A DNA stretch of 64,000 bases, taken from the NCBI RefSeq assembly GCF_037974265.1, contig NZ_CP150233.1, positions 620,001 to 684,000 on the forward strand, read 5' to 3'. The position numbers and the translations under genes were made by a program. Source of the stretch: Paenibacillus sp. FSL R5-0623. GTDB lineage: Bacteria > Bacillota > Bacilli > Paenibacillales > Paenibacillaceae. This document shows, piece after piece, positions 55,647 through 64,000 of the stretch. Numbering within the stretch: position 1 is the first letter of the stretch; each line of letters starts with the position of its first letter. The notes beneath the pieces are model-generated. The model was not told where the DNA came from, ran no database searches, and saw only the letters and a program-made list of their open reading frames with translations.

Positions 55647-55777
55647 GACATTACTGAAGATTGAATCCTTCGTAGCAAAAAAATATTAAGAACCAAATGG
55701 CTTGGCGGCGCTCCTCACAAATATTCTTCATGAGTGAGCAAATAGCAGAGATTATAAAAGCAAGTATTCAAATTAAG

Positions 55778-55812
55778 AAGAGACCTGATTCGTCTGACCG
55801 GTCTCTTTTCTT
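55778..55812 (+). terminator. Terminator near the right end of the island
   Basis: AAGAGACC pairs perfectly with GGTCTCTT over a 14-nt loop, followed by TTCTTATG. Otherwise the 473-bp gap 55647-56119 holds only the right attachment repeat. Confidence 0.75.
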
Positions 55813-55990
55813 ATGATTCTTCTTCTGAAAGTGATTAGCTATAGGTATCTGAATGCGAAAATGTTCATACTCAATATTTAGTACTCCACCCAAAAATAGC
55901 GCCCTAGAAGGTTGCGAAGCTATTTGATATAATTCATACTAGACCAGGCGAAGTTATGACTGCTTTACAGAAAACAAGACATCACCAAAA

Positions 55991-56018
55991 ATTACAAGAA
56001 AATCACAATCTCTGCGAA
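55991..56018 (+). repeat. Right putative attachment repeat
   Basis: Direct copy of 43208-43235 (23/28 identical). It marks the likely right end of the integrated element, about 100 bp before the ArsR-type host gene. Confidence 0.6.
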
Positions 56019-56119
56019 CGTTGGCGGATGAAAATGTTAAAACTTATCCAAAAATGGCTATGAGTATAGGCAAACGAACTTAGACGAACACAGACGAATG
56101 GAGGTGGGACATCGTACCC

Positions 56120-56431
56120 ATGGAACCTATACTAATATTCAAGGCTTTATCGAACGAGACACGTAGACAAATTCTGTTGTGGCTCAAAAACCCGGAGCAA
56201 CACTTTCCACCGCTGGAACTATCTCAGCATCCAGATGGTGGCAAGAACGGGATCTGTGTCGGTACGATTCAACTGAAGGCTGGACTGGCTCAGTCGGTTA
56301 TATCCAGTTATCTGCTGACTATGCTCAAGGCAGGGTTGCTGCTCTCCGAGCGCAGAGGACAATGGACGTATTATCGGCGCAACGAGGAGACGATACGTCA
56401 GTTTGCCGAGTACGTACAGAACGAGTTATAA
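56120..56431 (+). CDS. ArsR-family helix-turn-helix regulator
   Basis: 103 aa. Winged helix: ILIFKALSNETRRQILLWL (~4-22), LAQSVISSYLLTMLKAGLLL, ERRGQWTYYRRNEE. No CxC or other obvious metal ligands, so probably not a metal sensor. It matches regulators often paired with luciferase-like monooxygenases, here encoded 164 bp downstream. GGAGGTGGG lies upstream of the ATG. Confidence 0.82.
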   Translation: MEPILIFKALSNETRRQILLWLKNPEQHFPPLELSQHPDGGKNGICVGTIQLKAGLAQSVISSYLLTMLKAGLLLSERRGQWTYYRRNEETIRQFAEYVQNEL

Positions 56432-56595
56432 GCCGGATGCCGGAACGGAAGCTAGGATGCATATGCAGGCAGGGATTCCGTCCGGATGTAAACGGCTAGT
56501 TTATGAACACATCACATCACCATATCCAATTGCGATTTAATAAATCTATATATCTGGATATACAAAAATATAATCATCGAGGAGATTAAACGATA

Positions 56596-57630
56596 ATGAC
56601 TACAGAAAATACGGCTTCATCCCATAAAGAACACATTAACGACGTTAAGCTTTCCATCTTGGATCTGGCTCCTGTCGTTGTGGGTGCAACACCCGCTGAT
56701 GCACTGCGCAACAGTCTCGATCTGGCACAGCATGCAGAGCGTTGGGGATACCACCGTTACTGGGTAGCTGAACATCACAACATGCCGGGTATTGCTTCAT
56801 CCGCAACTTCGGTTGTTATTGGATATCTGGCTGGTGGAACCAAAACGATTCGTTTGGGTTCAGGAGGCATCATGTTGCCTAACCATGCACCGCTTGTCAT
56901 CGCTGAGCAGTTCGGCACATTGGAATCCTTGTATCCTGGCAGAATTGACCTGGGACTGGGTCGCGCACCAGGTAGTGACCGCCGTACATCGCTTGCACTA
57001 CGCAAAGATCTGAACAGTGGGGAAGATTTCCCTGAGTTGTTGGCAGAGCTTAGAGCATACTTTGATGCTTCGGCGACGTCTTATCATGCACCTGTTCGCG
57101 CAGTTCCTGGAGAAGGATTGAATATTCCAATTTACCTCTTGGGGTCCAGTGATTTCAGTGCACGTCTGGCAGGTCAGCTGGGATTACCGTTTGCTTTTGC
57201 CAGCCACTTCTCGCCCGATTACACCCGTATTGCACTAGAGACGTATCGAAACAACTTCCAACCATCTGATAGCTTGAAGGAGCCACATGTGATTGTTGGT
57301 GTTAACGCAGTTGTTGCGGATACAGACGAGGAAGCAGCATGGCTGGGTACAACGATGCAACAGCAATTCCTGAACATTATTCGTGGCACAACTGGATTGG
57401 TACAGCCTCCGGCAGAGATGGAAGGCAAATGGACGGACCGCGAGAAGGCTGGTGTTGAGCAGACGCTGAAAGCAGCTGTTAACGGTTCTCCAGAAACGGT
57501 ACGTGGACAGCTGGAATCCTTCATTCGGCAGACGCAGGCAGATGAGCTGATTATTACGTCGATGATCTATGATCATAAGGCACGTCTGCATTCCTATGAA
57601 TTAATTGCACAATTGGCGGGAAAAGCTTAA
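56596..57630 (+). CDS. LLM-class flavin-dependent oxidoreductase
   Basis: 344 aa luciferase-like monooxygenase (bacterial luciferase TIM barrel, FMN-dependent). Signatures: [39 protein letters not shown] (~62-81), [34 protein letters not shown]. This is the YwcH/YvbT-like group with unknown substrate. GAGGAGATTAAACG precedes the ATG. Likely controlled by the preceding ArsR-type protein. Confidence 0.92.
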   Translation: MTTENTASSHKEHINDVKLSILDLAPVVVGATPADALRNSLDLAQHAERWGYHRYWVAEHHNMPGIASSATSVVIGYLAGGTKTIRLGSGGIMLPNHAPLVIAEQFGTLESLYPGRIDLGLGRAPGSDRRTSLALRKDLNSGEDFPELLAELRAYFDASATSYHAPVRAVPGEGLNIPIYLLGSSDFSARLAGQLGLPFAFASHFSPDYTRIALETYRNNFQPSDSLKEPHVIVGVNAVVADTDEEAAWLGTTMQQQFLNIIRGTTGLVQPPAEMEGKWTDREKAGVEQTLKAAVNGSPETVRGQLESFIRQTQADELIITSMIYDHKARLHSYELIAQLAGKA

Positions 57631-57683
57631 TCTCCATTTTCAGCGTTAAAGCTGGCTTAATCGTAGGGTATAGCTATAAATTT

Positions 57684-57717
57684 ACGGTTCGTCTCCCAGT
57701 GAGGCGAGCCGTTTTTG
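57684..57717 (+). terminator. Terminator after the monooxygenase gene
   Basis: ACGGTTCG-t-CTC pairs with GAG-g-CGAGCCGT (one T-G pair), followed by TTTTG. Confidence 0.8.
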
Positions 57718-57938
57718 AATAGGGAGAATTTGCAAATGATTCGTGTGGGGCAGAAGATTCATTTTGGGGTAAAATGACTTTACCGGTTTAATTTGAAACG
57801 GTTAAACAGCACCATACGTATAAATCCAGAGTGTTATACATATGTTGGCTTGTACAAGGTATTTTTTTCGTGTGTGGGCATTTATTTAGCTTTATAGTTT
57901 AGTTTTGATTAAGGGTCATAAGAGAGGACGACACGCCT

Positions 57939-59099
57939 ATGGAGCAACCTGAGCAACCCCGCGTTTGGCCGGAGCGGTTCAAGCGATTTTTTCTTAACAA
58001 CAAGTTTGTCCTGTTTCTACTGATTCTGCTGTTGGTGGGACTGAACGTGATGGTTCTGACCAAAGTATCTTTTGTTCTTCATCCGCTCGCGGTACTCATC
58101 AAAACCATTGTGTTACCTATTATTCTGTCAGGCATACTCTATTATCTGCTGAATCCGATTGTGGATGTGATGGAGAGGTGGAAGATTAAGCGTGGCTGGT
58201 CCATTCTGATCCTGTATCTTGCGATTGGAGGCATTCTGACGGTCGTTGTGCTGGCAGTCATTCCAGTTGTGCGTAACCAGATTGTAGGACTAATTGAAAA
58301 CTTTCCAACGTACAGTGAGACGGTAAAACAGCAGTTTGAGGAGCTTACGGGCAGTAAATTGTTCGGTCAGTTCCAGGAGACGGTGAATCTGAATTCGCAG
58401 GACTGGTGGGGAACAATCTCCCAAAAGGCTACTGAAATTCTGAACTCGACCTGGACCAAATTGGGCGGATTCCTCGGAGCTTTCACGGAGACCGTGCTGT
58501 CCATCGTAACGGTTCCGTTCATTCTGTTCTATCTGCTGAAAGACGGCAAGAAGCTGCCAGCGAAAATTCTGTCTTTCCTGCCGATCAAGAGCCGTACGGG
58601 CGCAATGCATGTGCTGGAAGATATCAATCACCAGATCAGTTCATTCATTCGTGGACAGATTATCGTCAGCTTCTGCATCGGTATTCTGCTCTACATCGGT
58701 TATATGGTCATTGGTCTGGATTATGCACTGATTCTTGCAATTATCGCCTCATTCACGAGTGTTGTTCCGTATCTGGGACCTGCAATTGCGATTACACCAG
58801 CATTGATCGTGGCACTCGTCACTTCCCCGGTGATGCTGCTGAAAATGGTTGCCGTATGGACGATCGTACAGTTAATTGAAGGTAAATTCATCTCACCACA
58901 GATCATGGGTAAAACGCTGAAAATCCATCCTATCACGATTATCTTTGTCATTCTGACTTCGGGTAATCTGTTTGGAGTCGTGGGCATTCTGCTCGCTGTT
59001 CCAGGATACGCGGTGCTGAAAGTATGTGTATCGCATATCTTCAACTGGTTCAAGGACAGATCGGGCCTTTACGATCCAAACAAGAACAATCTTTTATAA
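57939..59099 (+). CDS. AI-2E family transporter
   Basis: 386 aa membrane protein of the YdbI/YtvI/PerM family with 7-8 helices. Typical parts: [20 protein letters not shown], the [19 protein letters not shown] cytoplasmic turn, [38 protein letters not shown] and [18 protein letters not shown]. Members have been linked to quorum-signal export or Na+/H+ exchange; the substrate here is unknown. AAGAGAGGA precedes the ATG. Monocistronic. Confidence 0.92.
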   Translation: MEQPEQPRVWPERFKRFFLNNKFVLFLLILLLVGLNVMVLTKVSFVLHPLAVLIKTIVLPIILSGILYYLLNPIVDVMERWKIKRGWSILILYLAIGGILTVVVLAVIPVVRNQIVGLIENFPTYSETVKQQFEELTGSKLFGQFQETVNLNSQDWWGTISQKATEILNSTWTKLGGFLGAFTETVLSIVTVPFILFYLLKDGKKLPAKILSFLPIKSRTGAMHVLEDINHQISSFIRGQIIVSFCIGILLYIGYMVIGLDYALILAIIASFTSVVPYLGPAIAITPALIVALVTSPVMLLKMVAVWTIVQLIEGKFISPQIMGKTLKIHPITIIFVILTSGNLFGVVGILLAVPGYAVLKVCVSHIFNWFKDRSGLYDPNKNNLL

Positions 59100-59177
59100 C
59101 CAAAGTGGCAAGTTCCAATGGATAGTTAATCAGAAGATTTAGTCACTTTTTATTTTGTACAAAACGGTACCCTTACC

Positions 59178-59230
59178 AAGAAGAACCCCCGTCCATCGGC
59201 AAATAGCCGAGAGGCGGGGGTTCTTCTTCA
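59178..59230. terminator. Bidirectional terminator between the transporter and the czrA-like gene
   Basis: GAAGAACCCCCG pairs perfectly with CGGGGGTTCTTC, with an inner CGGC/GCCG hairpin. Serves both convergent genes. Confidence 0.85.
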
Positions 59231-59250
59231 TGAACAAGCTTGGCTGCTGC

Positions 59251-59622
59251 CTAGCTGTGTTTAATATGCTGGAGCGTTTGCAGGAAAATCTGCTCAATAT
59301 GAGTATCATCCAGAGAGTAGTACACCGTCTTGCCTTCCTTGCGCCGCTTGACGATCCGCATATTGCGGAGAGAACGCAGCTGATGTGAAATGGCCGACTG
59401 TCCCATGTCGAGCAGAACCGTCAGGTCATGAACACATAATTCCTTCTGTAACAGCGCATCAATAATACGTAGACGTGTGGGGTCGCTGAATGCCTTGAAC
59501 CAATCTGCCATCTCGGAAGAGGTCTCCCGATCTATGAGTGAAGTGCGAATCGTCTGCACGTCGGCTTCAGTACCTGAGCAGGCTGCATCACATTCGCTTG
59601 GTGCTTTAACCGGTTGTTCCAT
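59251..59622 (-). CDS. ArsR/SmtB-family metal-responsive repressor (CzrA/CadC-like)
   Basis: 123 aa. Winged helix SSEMADWFKAFSDPTRLRII, ELCVHDLTVLLDMGQSAIS, HQLRSLRNMRIVKRRKEGK. The alpha-5 zinc site is complete: DTH, then His 11 and 14 residues on (DTHIEQIFLQTLQHIKH), the D-H-H-H set of CzrA. The CadC-type alpha-3N site is partial: N-terminal Cys pair CDAAC and ELCVHDL where CadC has ELCVCDL. Expected to release DNA on Zn(II) or Cd(II). Divergent from the CadA-type ATPase gene, its likely target. Confidence 0.9.
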   Translation of the reverse strand: MEQPVKAPSECDAACSGTEADVQTIRTSLIDRETSSEMADWFKAFSDPTRLRIIDALLQKELCVHDLTVLLDMGQSAISHQLRSLRNMRIVKRRKEGKTVYYSLDDTHIEQIFLQTLQHIKHS

Positions 59623-59730
59623 TTCCTATCACCGCCTATGTTAACAACTATAGCTCTATTATATCCAAAACCCGCCTAAAGCGAAATGATTACTATTAGC
59701 ATAATCTGTATGGAAAATCAACAATGATTG

Positions 59731-59794
59731 TTGACACTCATGTTTAGGCGTGCATATAATAGGGGTAACCAAACATATGAATGAGTGCTCATAT
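59731..59794 (+). promoter_or_regulatory. Promoter and CzrA/CadC-type operator of the metal ATPase gene
   Basis: TTGACA (59731-59736), 18-bp spacer, TATAAT (59755-59760). Downstream of the -10, ATATGA-N8-TCATAT (59775-59794) is a perfect 6-bp inverted repeat resembling ArsR/SmtB-family operators. A second dyad, TCAACA-atgat-TGTTGA (59718-59734), overlaps the -35. Confidence 0.75.
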
Positions 59795-59849
59795 ATTGAA
59801 CACAATTGAAATATAACATCGTTTTTGTACTGCAAAGGGGAGAATTCAC

Positions 59850-62198
59850 ATGGGAACCGGACAGGAACAGGTGAAAAGGGAACTGCTGCTTGATGGACTG
59901 GATTGTGCGAACTGCGCATTAAAAATCGAGAATGGCGTCAAAAAAATTAAGGGCATTAACGAATGCTCTGTCAATTTTGTTACCAAGACATTATCGTTAC
60001 ACACCACTTCCGACATGGATGAACAGGTAGTGGAAGAAGCAAAACGCAAAGTGCTTCGGCTGGAGCCGCATATTCGCGTTTCGGAAAAAGGAAAACACGT
60101 GAATGGACATGTGCAATCCCATACAGGGAGTGCAGCTGGTGCGCATAATCACAGTCATGACCATACCGGACATGATCATGGACATTCACATTCACATGGC
60201 AAACACTCGCATACTCATGATCACTCAGATTCAGAGGAACACACACATGGTCATGTGCATGAGCACGGAAGTCATGCTGGACATGATCACAGCCATACCC
60301 ATGATGATGCCCATGCAGGCCACTCGCATGAACATGGTGCAGGACAGACAAAAGTGTTGCTTGCTCGTCTTGCTGCAGGTTCTGTGTTGCTCGCAGCCGC
60401 AATCTGGTCGCCGCTGGAGGGCTGGGCACAGTTTACTTTATATGCGCTCGCTTATCTGATCGCCGGGGGAGATATCGTGCTCCAGGCGTCCAAAAACATC
60501 ATCCGCGGTCAGGTGTTCGATGAATACTTCCTGATGTCCGTCGCTACCTTGGGTGCCTTTGCGATTGGAGAATATCCCGAAGGGGTAGCGGTCATGCTCT
60601 TTTATCAGCTCGGGGAGCTGTTTCAGGGCATGGCGGTTAATCGGTCACGCAAGTCGATTCAGTCACTGATGGACATTCGCCCGGACTACGCGAATATCCT
60701 GACGGGTTCGGGTGACGAAACCCAACGTGTATCTCCGGAAGACGTAAGGATTGGTGATCGTATTGTCGTGAAAGCAGGAGAGCGAGTACCGCTGGATGGT
60801 ATCGTTAGAGCTGGGCGTTCCATGGTGGACACTTCTGCTCTGACAGGTGAATCGGTACCTCGTGAGCTGGAGCCCGGAAGTGATGTACTGAGTGGATTTG
60901 TGAACAAAAATGGTATGTTGACGATTGAAGTTACCAAAACGTTTGGTGAATCAACGGTATCCAAAATTTTGGACCTGGTGCAGAACGCGAGCAGCCGGAA
61001 AGCGAAAACAGAACATTTTATTAGTAAATTCGCCCGATATTACACACCAGTTGTTGTTATCCTTGCAGCCGTGATTGCATTTGTTCCGCCGTTAATACTT
61101 AGTGGTGCAACATTTGCCGATTGGATCTATCGTGCATTGGTCTTCCTGGTTATCTCATGTCCTTGTGCGCTGGTGGTCTCTATTCCACTTGGATTCTTTG
61201 GCGGCATCGGAGCAGCTTCACGTAACGGTATTCTCGTCAAAGGTAGTAACTACCTTGAAGCGTTGAACGATGTGAAAGTTGTTGTTTTTGATAAAACGGG
61301 TACACTAACCAAAGGTGTATTCAAAGTAACAGCCATTCGTCCCGAAGTTGGACGTACGGAAGATGAACTGATGAAGCTGGCAGCCATAGCGGAAGCCAAT
61401 TCCAATCATCCGATTGCCGAATCCATTCGTGCAGCTTGGGCCAAAGCCATTCCCACGCAAGGTGTGGAAGGTTATGATGAAGTTGCTGGACACGGGATCA
61501 AGGTAAGTGTGGATGGTCGGGAAGTGCTTGCAGGCAACGCCAAATTAATGGTGCAGGCAGGTATATCCTATACCACACCAGAGTCGACAGGAACGATTGT
61601 CCACGTGGCTGAAGCTGGCACGTATGTTGGTCATCTGATCATTGCCGATGAAGTGAAGGATGACGCAGCCGCGGCCATTCAGGCGCTGAAGAAGCTTGGC
61701 ATTCGCAAAACGGTCATGCTGACAGGTGATGCCAAAGCCGTAGGTGAAGCGGTTGGCCGCGAGCTTGGTGTGGATGAGGTCTACGCTGAATTGTTGCCAC
61801 AGGATAAAGTCGAACGACTGGAGCAACTGGACGCTGCCAAATCTCCGAAGGAAAAAATGGTGTTTGTCGGTGACGGCATCAACGATACACCTGTACTGGC
61901 GCGCGCCGATGTGGGCGTGGCCATGGGTGGACTTGGTTCAGATGCTGCGATTGAAGCGGCAGATGTGGTCATCATGACCGATGAACCGTCGAAACTAGCG
62001 AGTGCAATCCGCATTGCAAAGCGTACACGAATGATTGTATGGCAAAATATCGCGTTTGCTTTGGGGGTTAAAGCGATCTTCCTGCTACTCGGTGTGTTCG
62101 GCATAGCTACCATGTGGGAAGCGGTATTCTCCGATGTGGGTGTCACAGTGCTGGCTGTACTGAACGCCATGCGTGTACTTCGAGTGAAGAATATCTAA
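59850..62198 (+). CDS. cadA: Zn/Cd/Pb-exporting P1B-type ATPase (CadA-like) with His-rich linker
   Basis: 782 aa heavy-metal efflux pump of the plasma membrane. N-terminal HMA domain with GLDCANCA (~16-23), then about 80 residues unusually rich in His/Asp (HNHSHDHTGHDHGHSHSHG and similar, ~95-165). Core motifs: CPC in ISCPCALVVS (~435), DKTGTLT with the phosphorylated Asp (~481), NHPIAESI, and GDGINDTP (~674). C-terminal LGVKAIFLLLG and FSDVGVT carry the Lys/Asp pair of the P1B-2 (Zn/Cd/Pb) class. AAAGGGGAG precedes the ATG. Confidence 0.95.
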   Translation: MGTGQEQVKRELLLDGLDCANCALKIENGVKKIKGINECSVNFVTKTLSLHTTSDMDEQVVEEAKRKVLRLEPHIRVSEKGKHVNGHVQSHTGSAAGAHNHSHDHTGHDHGHSHSHGKHSHTHDHSDSEEHTHGHVHEHGSHAGHDHSHTHDDAHAGHSHEHGAGQTKVLLARLAAGSVLLAAAIWSPLEGWAQFTLYALAYLIAGGDIVLQASKNIIRGQVFDEYFLMSVATLGAFAIGEYPEGVAVMLFYQLGELFQGMAVNRSRKSIQSLMDIRPDYANILTGSGDETQRVSPEDVRIGDRIVVKAGERVPLDGIVRAGRSMVDTSALTGESVPRELEPGSDVLSGFVNKNGMLTIEVTKTFGESTVSKILDLVQNASSRKAKTEHFISKFARYYTPVVVILAAVIAFVPPLILSGATFADWIYRALVFLVISCPCALVVSIPLGFFGGIGAASRNGILVKGSNYLEALNDVKVVVFDKTGTLTKGVFKVTAIRPEVGRTEDELMKLAAIAEANSNHPIAESIRAAWAKAIPTQGVEGYDEVAGHGIKVSVDGREVLAGNAKLMVQAGISYTTPESTGTIVHVAEAGTYVGHLIIADEVKDDAAAAIQALKKLGIRKTVMLTGDAKAVGEAVGRELGVDEVYAELLPQDKVERLEQLDAAKSPKEKMVFVGDGINDTPVLARADVGVAMGGLGSDAAIEAADVVIMTDEPSKLASAIRIAKRTRMIVWQNIAFALGVKAIFLLLGVFGIATMWEAVFSDVGVTVLAVLNAMRVLRVKNI

Positions 62199-62217
62199 GT
62201 TTACGAAACGATCCAGG

Positions 62218-62252
62218 CGGCTCTTCGTATATACGTAGAGCCGTTTTTATAT
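62218..62252 (+). terminator. Terminator after the metal ATPase gene
   Basis: CGGCTCT pairs perfectly with AGAGCCG over a 12-nt loop, followed by TTTTTATATTTTT. Confidence 0.88.
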
Positions 62253-62394
62253 TTTTATGTAGATAAGTCTAACTAGACATTTACACGAGAACGGAGAGGA
62301 CAGAGATAACCTGAAGAAGCGAAGCTGGTTATTCTGTCATTGGAGTGTCAGTGTAAGCAGGTCTATGGAAGACAACAGTGAAGGGGAGAACGTT

Positions 62395-62751
62395 TTGACA
62401 GGAGCAATAGTTGGGATCATCATTGGAGTATGCTATTTCATTCTGGGGTTCATGGTGTTCAAAAAACCACCGAAAATGATTAACGGGATATATGGGTATC
62501 GGACTCCGCGCGCAATGAGTAATCCCGAGTTGTGGGACGAAGCGCAAAGTTATAGCGCCAATCTGATGATGCAATTTGGTGTGATCATTACGATATTTGG
62601 CATTATCGGTTTCTGGCTTACAGATGTACGAGCGTTGGTGCTGAGTCTGGTGGCTACAGGATTCTACACGTTCAGACTGTTTACCAGAGTTGAAGGCCGA
62701 TTGAAGCAAATGCAGCGTGCTCAACAGCAACAGAATGAGCAGAACGTTTAA
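62395..62751 (+). CDS. SdpI-family membrane protein
   Basis: 118 aa from TTG 62395, chosen because AAGGGGAG lies 6 nt upstream; ATG 62365 has no such site. Three membrane helices (~1-22, ~55-72, ~76-95) and the family motif YGYRTPRAMSNPELWDEAQ (~34-52). SdpI of Bacillus gives immunity to the SdpC cannibalism toxin, but most short homologues have no known toxin partner and none is adjacent here. Confidence 0.8.
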   Translation: MTGAIVGIIIGVCYFILGFMVFKKPPKMINGIYGYRTPRAMSNPELWDEAQSYSANLMMQFGVIITIFGIIGFWLTDVRALVLSLVATGFYTFRLFTRVEGRLKQMQRAQQQQNEQNV

Positions 62752-62871
62752 GGTAAAGAGAATGAATAGTGTACAGAGGAAGATCTGCGTGTGAAGCGGG
62801 TCTTTTTTTGTTGAAATAGAAAATTGTAGAGGATGTTAAACTTGCTAAGACATCATATCCGAAATCTAACG

Positions 62872-62900
62872 TTGACGTTAACGTTAATATTATATATAAT
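62872..62900 (+). promoter_or_regulatory. Promoter of the MerR-type gene with ACGTT repeats
   Basis: TTGACG, 17-bp spacer, TATAAT (62895-62900). Three ACGTT repeats (ACGTTG, ACGTTA, ACGTTA, 62869-62886) cover the -35 and front of the spacer, and TTAACGTTAA is palindromic; possible autoregulatory site. Confidence 0.65.
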
Positions 62901-62941
62901 TATGTACATAATATTATAGACATATGGAAGAGGTGAGGGAA

Positions 62942-63394
62942 ATGAGTTTATATAAAATCGACGACGTAGCCAAGGAATGCGGTTTGACCAAGCGAACCAT
63001 TCGGTATTATGAAGAGATTGGTGTCATGCCTTCACCTCAGCGGACAGATGGCGGAACGCGGTTGTACACTCGGGAGGATATCGATTATCTGAAGAAGGTG
63101 GTTCGCGCCAAAGAGGTACTTGGATTCTCCCTTCAGGAGCTACATACCTATGTGGCAACGGCAGATGCCTTGAACGAACAACGTTTTGACTACCAGCAGA
63201 CGACCGAAGTGAGAGAACGGATTGAGAAGCTCACCGCGATGGAAACAACGCTGGATGGTCAGTTACAACTGATTGAGCAGAAATTGCAGAGCATACATGC
63301 CGTACAGACTGAACTGGAAGAACTGCGTGAACGCGTTCGGAGCGGTATTCAGAGGTTGCAGGCACATGATCCGCAGAATGATGAAGACGGCTAA
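62942..63394 (+). CDS. MerR-family transcriptional regulator
   Basis: 150 aa. N-terminal winged helix YKIDDVAKECGLTKRTIRYY, EEIGVMPSPQRTDGGTRLYT (~3-43), VRAKEVLGFSLQELHTYV, then a long dimerisation coiled coil (~85-140). No metal-binding cysteines at the C terminus, so a drug- or stress-type MerR. ATG 62942 chosen for AGAGGTGAGG. It lies 229 bp upstream of an MFS exporter gene in the same direction, its probable target. Confidence 0.9.
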   Translation: MSLYKIDDVAKECGLTKRTIRYYEEIGVMPSPQRTDGGTRLYTREDIDYLKKVVRAKEVLGFSLQELHTYVATADALNEQRFDYQQTTEVRERIEKLTAMETTLDGQLQLIEQKLQSIHAVQTELEELRERVRSGIQRLQAHDPQNDEDG

Positions 63395-63487
63395 ACCGAT
63401 TAGCATCCAATATTTAATAAACAAAACTGTATACACATAATCGCTACATGGAGTGAGCACCATAGTACCTGTGGCGATCCTGTACAA

Positions 63488-63505
63488 ACACCGGAGTTTC
63501 GGTGT
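63488..63505 (+). terminator. Small hairpin between the MerR and MFS genes
   Basis: ACACCG pairs with CGGTGT over 6 nt; followed by CATTTGTGCCGTTTT. Weak terminator at best. Confidence 0.35.
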
Positions 63506-63623
63506 CATTTGTGCCGTTTTGTTACCTCTATTCATGAAAATGAACGCAATATTTTCATCGTTTTCACTGCTATTTTCAAATAAAAAGTTTCACCACATAA
63601 ATTATTCACAGGAGGAATTACGT

Positions 63624-64000
63624 ATGAAAAGAGAGCCATCATTACCGGACGAATTGCCGTCATCACGTGGGGGCCTGTTATCTCAGCCGCGAGCGGTATG
63701 GGCGGTTGCCTTTGCATGTATCATATCCTTTATGGGTCTGGGTCTGGTTGACCCGATTCTGCCCGCAATTGCAGATCAGCTGCATGCATCGAAAAGCCAA
63801 GTGTCACTGCTATTTACCAGTTATAACGCTGTAACCGGGGTAGCGATGCTGATTACAGGTGTGGTATCCAGCCGCATTGGTGTGAAGTGGACGTTGCTCA
63901 GCGGGATATTGCTGATTATTATCTTCTCGTTCCTTGGCGGTACCTCAGACACGGTAGGTGCACTGGTCGGTTACCGTGGCGGTTGGGGACTGGGTAATGC
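63624..64000 (+). CDS. MFS-type drug exporter, N-terminal part (runs off the window)
   Basis: 126 codons visible. GGAGGAATTACGT precedes ATG (MKREPSLPDELPSSRGGLLS). Membrane segments: VWAVAFACIISFMGLGLVDP, TSYNAVTGVAMLITGVVSSR, LLSGILLIIIFSFLGGTS. SSRIGVKWTLLSG is the motif-A loop and VDPILPAIADQL is typical of DHA1 proton antiporters. Probably regulated by the upstream MerR protein. The rest lies beyond position 64000. Confidence 0.85.
   Translation, partial: MKREPSLPDELPSSRGGLLSQPRAVWAVAFACIISFMGLGLVDPILPAIADQLHASKSQVSLLFTSYNAVTGVAMLITGVVSSRIGVKWTLLSGILLIIIFSFLGGTSDTVGALVGYRGGWGLGN

Larger units (their letters stand above)
43208..56018. mobile_element. Decaying integrated element (prophage or genomic island, ~12.8 kb)
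   Basis: Defined by a tyrosine integrase at the left edge, a run of phage-like small genes and pseudogenes, lower GC in many parts, and a 28-bp imperfect direct repeat (23/28) at 43208-43235 and 55991-56018. The left copy starts 4 bp outside the integrase stop codon, the usual place of an attachment site. No capsid, tail or portal genes remain, so it is a remnant or a satellite-sized island. Confidence 0.7.

Noticed and set aside
59980..60459. Long frames opposite and beside the His-rich part of the metal ATPase
   Set aside because: They are shadows of the repetitive CAT/CAC codons of the His-rich linker.
62395..62751. SdpI-type toxin immunity system
   Set aside because: No SdpC-like toxin or SdpR-like repressor is adjacent, so only the family name is kept.

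Overview
The window is chromosomal DNA of a Gram-positive, low-to-moderate GC, endospore-type Firmicute. The complete 16S rRNA and the gene repertoire (caa3 oxidase ctaCDEFGM, a guanine-riboswitch xpt-pbuX operon, a MapB/YflG-type methionine aminopeptidase, DUF523, a GntR/YtrA-type ABC operon) point to Paenibacillus, most likely near the P. amylolyticus/P. pabuli group. That placement is from memory of the 16S, not from a search.

Layout. 1-6.9 kb: the end of a Gfo/Idh/MocA oxidoreductase, a UvrD/PcrA-like helicase with a zinc-ribbon tail, a zinc-ribbon coiled-coil protein, a TrmB-type regulator and a Nudix hydrolase. 7-10.2 kb: mscL and the riboswitch-controlled xanthine salvage genes. 10.4-14.2 kb: small membrane and hypothetical genes, a degenerate M48-peptidase-like membrane protein and a second methionine aminopeptidase. 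14.5-20.2 kb: the caa3 cytochrome c oxidase operon behind a strong sigma-A promoter. 20.3-27.5 kb: a beta/gamma-crystallin-like protein, a GntR-controlled two-ATPase ABC transporter operon with a palindromic operator and 9-bp tandem repeats, and a secreted TraB/GumN protein. 27.6-33.05 kb: a complete rRNA operon (16S-23S-5S, tandem promoters, boxA elements, no tRNA in the spacer). 33.1-43.1 kb: a secreted protein, a MATE pump, a methyltransferase, an ECF sigma/putative anti-sigma pair, DUF523, a chemoreceptor, a nitroreductase, and a MarR regulator with a quinone-reductase-like flavoprotein under what appear to be shared operators.

43.2-56.0 kb is a decaying integrated element. It is bounded by an imperfect 28-bp direct repeat (23/28) whose left copy starts 4 bp beyond the integrase stop codon. 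It holds a tyrosine integrase that seems N-terminally shortened, a Dam-type methylase with at least four frameshifts, a LexA-like DNA-binding domain, an ArpU-like late regulator, an Mrr-like nuclease, YjcQ- and Cse60-like small proteins, an intact IS3-family insertion sequence with a 4-bp target duplication, and a P-loop NTPase remnant fused to a phage-protein N terminus. Two parts stand out: a three-gene minus-strand cassette (49.2-47.1 kb) that looks like a Sec-exported toxin with its immunity and accessory proteins, and a DUF6173-like phage gene whose C-terminal part lies inverted between short imperfect inverted repeats, so that re-inverting it restores a continuous reading frame.

56.1-64 kb returns to host genes: an ArsR regulator and a luciferase-like monooxygenase, an AI-2E-family permease, a divergent CzrA/CadC-type repressor and CadA-type Zn/Cd ATPase with a very His-rich metal domain, an SdpI-family protein, a MerR regulator and the start of an MFS exporter. 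Functional names come from motifs recognised by eye; no database search was run.
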